Shown here piece after piece: positions 58,164-64,000 of a DNA stretch of 64,000 bases. Position numbers and translations under genes: made by a program. The notes beneath the pieces were generated by a model. That model saw only the letters and a list, made by a program, of their open reading frames with translations, did not search any database and had not been told where the DNA came from. The stretch's first letter is position 1, and every line of letters begins with the position of its first letter. Origin of the DNA: Diatrype stigma (lineage: Eukaryota > Ascomycota > Sordariomycetes > Xylariales > Diatrypaceae); NCBI GenBank assembly GCA_022225965.2, contig JAKJXP020000044.1:1-64000 (forward strand), in the 5' to 3' direction.

Positions 58164-61100
58164 AGCGGAACGTGGTTGATTACAGTTCGGATTATATCGA
58201 TCTAGAGTAAAGGAAGCTTCCAGTACGTCGGGCCTGATTAAACTCGCAAGATCAATGACGTGATATACTGGATGTCAAGTCTCCGTTAAAGCAAAGTGAC
58301 CTTCGGGCCTTATAGAGATGCTGAAGTGCGGTGAACGGTATGACTATATCTTGTCAAAGGAGGTAACGACTGTGAGGACTTGGGAGCTCCTGGTCCACCA
58401 GGTAGGGAGACAAGTCTGTTGTCAACAGTGCTCTGCAAGGAACGAATCCCGTTTATATTATACTACCGAAAGGAATGGGATCGGGACCGTGGCAGGCGAG
58501 TAAAACGAGGGACACAAACCCTGGGGAAACAGCCAAAGGTGGGAGACAAGGACCGAGCTAAAAAAAAATACTAGTAAAGTCGAGTGACAGATGCCGATAC
58601 GGAGAGGAAGACGCGTCACACCAGCGGGCCACTGAAGACGAGGCTCCCTCTAATGGGTCTCCATATACTGCATTTGGTAATAGATATTTTCGAATACCTA
58701 CTCCTACCTATGCGATCATGAAACCTGCCATGGGCTGGAAGTGGCACTAGCAAACTGCGTCGGCCTTGTAGGGCCAGCACGTTGCGAATGCATGTGTAGA
58801 CGGGCCATGATGACGACCGCAACACCACGCCATGCTGACCCCCGATCTGGCAGGGCCTCCGGCCGTTTCCCCAGCATCGAGGGAAAGAAAACAGAGAGTG
58901 AAAATTTTCTTCGTCTCTCTCTCTCATACGGCCCCCAACGCAGAAGATAGTACCTGCAGATTTTCTGCAGCTCCAACGGAGTTGCTGACCAGGCCCTCGG
59001 CGCTAGTACCTGGACGCGGAATCCGTACCGTCGTTCACGGCGGGTGACGGACTTGGCGAGCCTTGCGGTGTAGATGATCACCATTGTCAGGGGAGAGAGA
59101 GGAAGAGAATGACAAGAAACAGGAAAATAAAATGGGGGCACGCGGCCTGTGTAATACAGCTGGTTGCACCTATCGAAGTAACATCGCAGAGGAGCATTAC
59201 CTAGCATTCGCTTATTGCCGACTGCTTCTAGAAGCCTGAAGGTCTCGTAGCTGAGATTTGCTAAGGTGCTAAGCGCGACCAAAATTGCACTTCTGGTGCG
59301 GTTTCTGGTCGACTACTACTGGCTCGTCATTTAAAGTGCGTTGAACTGTAGCATCGAACCGGCTACTATAGTCAACATTTTGGTTCATAGTGGTCCGATC
59401 ACCAAAAAGGTCGGAAGTAATCCGGTAGAGCGACACTTGAGCGGCCAGCTCTCGCCCGGGAAGTCCAGCGTCTGGCGCTTAGAGTTAGCCTTGTGATTGG
59501 GTTAGAATCATAGGAGGAACAGCCGCGATCTAAGACATGCATATCACCTGAAACAAGAGACCATCCCCCCTTCTTTCGATCGAGCACGTCCATGTCGGCT
59601 AGAAAAGACCAACACTTTGCTGTGACCTTATCTCTTTTAAGAGCCTCAACAATATACAGGTATCTTCCGGGGTCCGATATTGTATGGTTCTCCGGCAGCC
59701 TTAGTCATCGGCGTCGCCGTGTGGGGAGCCTTCGATCAAGGGCTTTCCGCTGTGCTTCATGATTAAGTGACATTGGCTTATATGCCGACCCGCATATGCA
59801 CATATGTTTCCAGGTCCGACTTTAAGTGGCTGGTAATATGACAGGTCGTGTGAGCCAAGCCAACATTGGCCGGCTGCGACCCAATAGGAAGCCAGAGAGG
59901 CAGACTTTGCGAGATCCTTATTGCTGCCGCCATGATTCATCCCAAATTCTCATCGCGAAGTAGTCCAGGGAATAATTTCGGCGGATCTCAGCCTCTCCAC
60001 GCCGGTCCGGATGTCGGGGAATATTTTCACGGTGATGTAATTGGGCCATTCGCGTTCAAAGTATCCTAGGAGGGGTGCCCGGAGGAAGCATAACCTGCCA
60101 ATGTAGTTACCTAGCTTATAGGCGGAACAGGCTGAAACTTGCTAGATGATGAATGACGAACATCGTCGACAGGTCCAAGTGAGTTTGCCTCATCATAGAT
60201 TCAACGTTGAGTAACAGAAGCAAGTCCACGGAGCCTTCCAAGCGCTCTTAGTCACCTAATTACCAAAAAAGTAGGAATCATATGCAGCAGCGAAGATGCT
60301 GCTTGACTACAGCCTGCTGCCACCCCAGAATTAGATTCGCTGACTAATGTAAGGAAGTATTTGTAATTGTTTATAATGTGATACAAGAAACGACGCAACC
60401 CATCCAATGGTGTGAGGTACCTAGCCCCCATGGAAGTCCTGTCAGGATGGTTACATCGTAACCGGCTGGTCCCGAACCACATAGGTGTGGCCAATGTGTA
60501 TGGTTGCTATTAATTCGGCCTGTGATACGTCTTCAGCACGTGGACTGGCTGTTGCCTCCTATGCCGTATGCAAGATTTTCTTCCCTACAAGGCTGGCTGT
60601 CTTAAGCAAATAGATCGAGGTTGGGGGATCAGCTGGATCTGATGGTCCACAAGAATGGTCTTCAACAAATGATGGGCGTCTTGACTGGACAGCTACCCAC
60701 CCCCTGTTGTACATCACTGCTTGCTGTTGTTTTCTCTTTTCTCTTTTATATCTTGATATCTAACTACTTAGTCACCCACCCAGACACTTGTTACCCATCT
60801 GTCCTTGTCAGGGGCTATCTATAGATGAATCCGTTGCGAGTTGGAACGAATTATTTGGACTAGCTGTGTTTGGTCTTGGCTTACATCGGATTCGGTTGGC
60901 CCCTGGAACTCTTCACAGCCAATCAGCCAACAGACATTCATGTCAGCAACTTGTAGGATTGGGTAATACATACCGAGTTCTGATGGTATCATTATGTCTA
61001 CCCTGTCGCCCCCCTGCTTTGAAGATATCGTCTGAATCTGCCGTCACTTACATACCTTGGCAGTAGTTATGTAGGCGGAGGTGGGGCTAGAGGTTTACAG

Positions 61101-63392
61101 AGACATGCTGTGCCTGAAGTGAGCGTCCTACCTCACGTAGCAGTCTCGGTAGTATGATCCGATAAAGATCGACCAGGGGTCTGCCATTAACGGCTGGCTT
61201 ATATTTTGCCTCTCTTGCACCACAAGTCCCGTCTTACATCCTCACATGTCTAACTTGGGCCTTCTTTTCTGACTACCTGATCAACTAATCCCAGCGGTTT
61301 TTACTGGCCTTCCTTACAACACGACATGACACAACACTGCAACCCTTGAATTCAACCCCATCATAGGTAGACTGTGGCCGTTTTGTCCATCGGCGCATCG
61401 CAAATATCCCTCGAACCCGCTGAAACTCCTGGTAGTGCACTATAACTCAACCTAGCAGTGTCATAGGAGAACAAGAGCTGTAAGTTGATTGAACTTGAAA
61501 GTGACGCTTTAGAACTCGACAGCCCAGTTCTATTAATTGCAATAAAATTCAAACGAACGGCGTGGCTGTTGTTAGTACTAAAGCCGGCTCTCCCTGTCTT
61601 ATACCTTATCTTGTCTCATAACCGTTGCCTGGCTGCCCTCTTTCCTCTATTGCGGGTTTTATCGGTTGCCGCAGCCCTTGCCGCAGCCATCGCCGGAACG
61701 GCCCCTTCCTCTCTTCGGCTCCTCTCCATAACCATCATTTAGTTGAGCGTATTCGCTTATAACCTGAGACATGATCGAGGAGTATCCCGGGTCATTGCGT
61801 CATCTCTGGAAGTAGTTGTTAGCTCGGCTAGCACCTCTCGCCGTCTCGGTCTCGCGGAGCTGTACCGGGTGGTTTTGCTACTTCGGCACGGTGCTAGCTC
61901 CCTCCTTTGAGGCGAATAACGGCAAGCTGGCTGAGTCCCATTCGTAGAATCCAGAGACACTGGTAGACAAAGCCTTCTTCGCCCATTCCTCCGACGTTAT
62001 CGCTTTCCATATATCCATCCTCGACCGTTGATATGTCTATCTGTTTCATGTAACTACAAGCAAACAGGGCGTAGATTGCACCTGACCATGTCGATCTCTT
62101 ATTCTTGCAACCCAGACTCGAAAAGTGTTATGGTTGTGCCTTATAACATGCCTACTTGTAAGTACATACTATGCCTTTTTAAGTGCCAATTACTCAAAAG
62201 CATTACGTTAGGTACTTACATGTAGGTAGGCAATACACTGTACGTGCTAACTACAGGCGCTTGAAACAAGAGGGAAGGTTCGATTAGAGTTTAGATTGAT
62301 CAACAACGGATTAGATTGCATTTATGGGGTTGCCGGGTATGTAGGTACTGTATGCTGTATGGAGACGTTTTGCATGATATACAATAAGCTATATTGAATA
62401 ACACCGATGTCATCAACGCTCAAAACGAATAGATAGCGTTACTGCGGCTTTGTCTAAGGAAACGTTTCATTGTGAATGGGGAAAGAAAGCCATGCGGCTT
62501 TGCATGTAGCGGAAGAATAGCCCTCAAAAGCTGCATAACAGGATTTGAAACAGCTAGTTCAAATATATGGTATAAGTACATAGTCTGATACCAGTAGCAG
62601 CAGTAGGTACCTGCCGTTCGGCAAGAGCTCTCTTGGCGTGGCCAAGTTGCAACTCATCTCTCAGCACCTGCAGCTACACAAGTGCAAGGGACACCCGGAG
62701 AGTTCCAGGTCGACGGCCAAGCAGCCCAAGGACAGCCCATTACAGGAGAATGCGTCGAGGTACCTGCAATCTCGTATCCCATACCTAGCGAGTTTAGGTA
62801 ACGGCATCGGCTCAATTTCTTACTCCCAGTCCCCTTCTTGCCAAGTCTACCGACTACATACATATCTATCTCGAAAAATCTATCTCGAAAAAATAACATC
62901 AAAACAGATTGCGGCTGGCCAGAGAATGTTAACAGCAACGACACAGCAATAATAACAAAGACATTCTACGACAATATCGTGAACCATCCCGGGTTGAATG
63001 GCGTGACGCTAGTCTCTCCCAAACAGCCCAAACTGCAGGTGGTTATTCGAGAGTCCCGTACATGCATAGTACATACACACACTCTACACACCTACTCCTA
63101 CCGCTGTACCAGGGGAAGAATGCTTTGATTTTTATTTTGTTATGCCAATTTTGTGACGAATTGGACTTCTTTCTCTTTCTGTAATAGTATAGCCCTGTTG
63201 ATGGAGTCGCCCTGAAGCTGCCGCTGCTCCGCCATCTCTTGTCGCTCCACTTTATTTCCCTTCTGTCACGAACTGCCCTTCGCGAAAAGGGTCGACATTC
63301 CTTCTTTTCCCACCCTCTGATACACCACGCCCCTCTATCGAGTCGATCGTGCGCATTTGTCGGCACAAAGCTGCTGACACCACACCTACCGA
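58164..63392. other. Gene-poor interval
   Basis: About 5.2 kb without a supported gene. A 188-codon minus frame at 58716-59282 lacks family features. The last 300 bases are pyrimidine-rich and probably the promoter/leader of the gene at 63393. TAGGTAGG words recur near 62222. Confidence 0.5.
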
Positions 63393-64000
63393 ATGTTGCC
63401 CTCATACTCTTCTTCGGCCGGGTCCAAGATAATGGCCCGGCACCATCAACCGTCGTCCCCTGGGTTCTCCAATGGACACCCAAGGGGGAATACGTTTGAT
63501 ATCTCCCCTCACAGGTTAATATCCTCATTTCTACCATCCTAGGCCTCACTTCCTCTAACAATGGTGACCCTCGATCAGGTTCCAACCCCGTGCTTCGACA
63601 CCCGCATCTCGGCGAAGAAAGAACTTCCTCACAAGACTGGGAATAGTCGCTGCCGTCTCGGCGCTGTTTGGCCTTTTCGTCTGGCCTGGCAGAGCTACAA
63701 TAACCTCGATATTCTCGTTCGGTCTCGTGAATATAGAAGAAGAAGATCCAATGAATACCGTGCGATACTACGATCTATCGAATGTCGAGGGTACTGCGCG
63801 CGGCTGGGAAAGAGAGGAACGCATTCTGGTTTGCGTGCCGCTGCGAGATGCCGAACAACATATGCCTATGATGTTCTCCCACTTTCGCAACTTCACCTAT
63901 CCGCATCACCTCATCGACCTCGCCTTCCTAGTCTCCGATTCGAAGGATAGAACGCTGGAGGTGCTCATCCACAATTTGGAGGAACTGCAGGCCCATGAAG
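63393..64000 (+). CDS. anp1: Anp1/Mnn9-family mannosyltransferase, 5' part
   Basis: Golgi type II membrane enzyme of the mannan polymerase complexes that extend N-glycan outer chains. Exons 63393-63514 and 63579 to the right edge give the first 181 residues; the rest lies outside the window. A basic, Ser/Pro-rich cytosolic N-terminus (about 60 residues) is followed by one membrane anchor (FLTRLGIVAAVSALFGLFVW), a lumenal stem, then the start of the Anp1 domain: MNTVRYYDLSNVEGTARGW, ILVCVPLRDAEQHMPMMF, LIDLAFLVSDSKD. The intron has a CTAAC branch and CAG end, but a rare GTTAAT donor. The join restores AGG and the stem frame. Met14 is an alternative start. Anp1 rather than Mnn9 is chosen from the NTVRYYDLSNV stem, with less certainty than the family. 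Confidence 0.9.

Noticed and set aside
58716..59282. 188-codon minus-strand frame
   Set aside because: No family signature, no splice partner, and a composition like random intergenic translation.

Overview
The window is nuclear DNA of a filamentous ascomycete (Pezizomycotina, most likely a Sordariomycete). The evidence is short introns (about 49-270 nt) with GTRNGT donors, CTRAC branch sites and YAG acceptors, fungal-type proteins (Zn2Cys6 regulator, Anp1/Mnn9-type mannosyltransferase, NCS1 permease), and wide intergenic spaces. Many of these spaces carry short palindromic TACCTAGGTA-like motifs. I rebuilt exons by hand from splice signals and known protein frames. Every complete spliced model ends in frame.

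Layout. 1-11 kb: a 9-bp minisatellite at the very edge, a serine-rich orphan protein (3725-4651) and two small orphan genes on the minus strand. 11-21 kb, minus strand: pyruvate carboxylase in seven exons (11189-15443), then mitochondrial pyruvate carrier subunit MPC1 (20241-21058). 22-24 kb: the spliceosomal protein SmB (minus) and ribosomal protein uL5/L11 (plus), divergent from a 525-bp promoter. 25-29.6 kb: a 944-residue disordered protein with a C-terminal coiled coil, and a small basic orphan. 32-38.4 kb: an NCS1 permease (minus) divergent from a hydantoinase-A/DUF917 fusion enzyme (plus), with seven GATA-factor sites between them. 39.7 kb: a small Cys/Tyr-rich orphan. 40.86-41.0 kb: a tRNA-like Pol III element. 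45.5-48.1 kb: a Zn2Cys6 transcription factor. 54-55.9 kb: the NEDD8-activating enzyme regulatory subunit. 57.5-58.2 kb: a small disordered orphan. 63.4 kb to the right edge: the 5' part of an Anp1/Mnn9-family mannosyltransferase gene.

How the genes fit together. Most are unlinked housekeeping genes. Two groupings stand out. Pyruvate carboxylase and the pyruvate carrier, which compete for cytosolic pyruvate, lie 4.8 kb apart. The NCS1 permease and hydantoinase/DUF917 enzyme form a two-gene divergent unit that looks like uptake and opening of a hydantoin-type ring under nitrogen control. This unit and the tRNA-like RNA are my best candidates for under-described biology. Stretches of 4-6 kb (40-45, 48-54 and 58-63 kb) hold no gene I can support.
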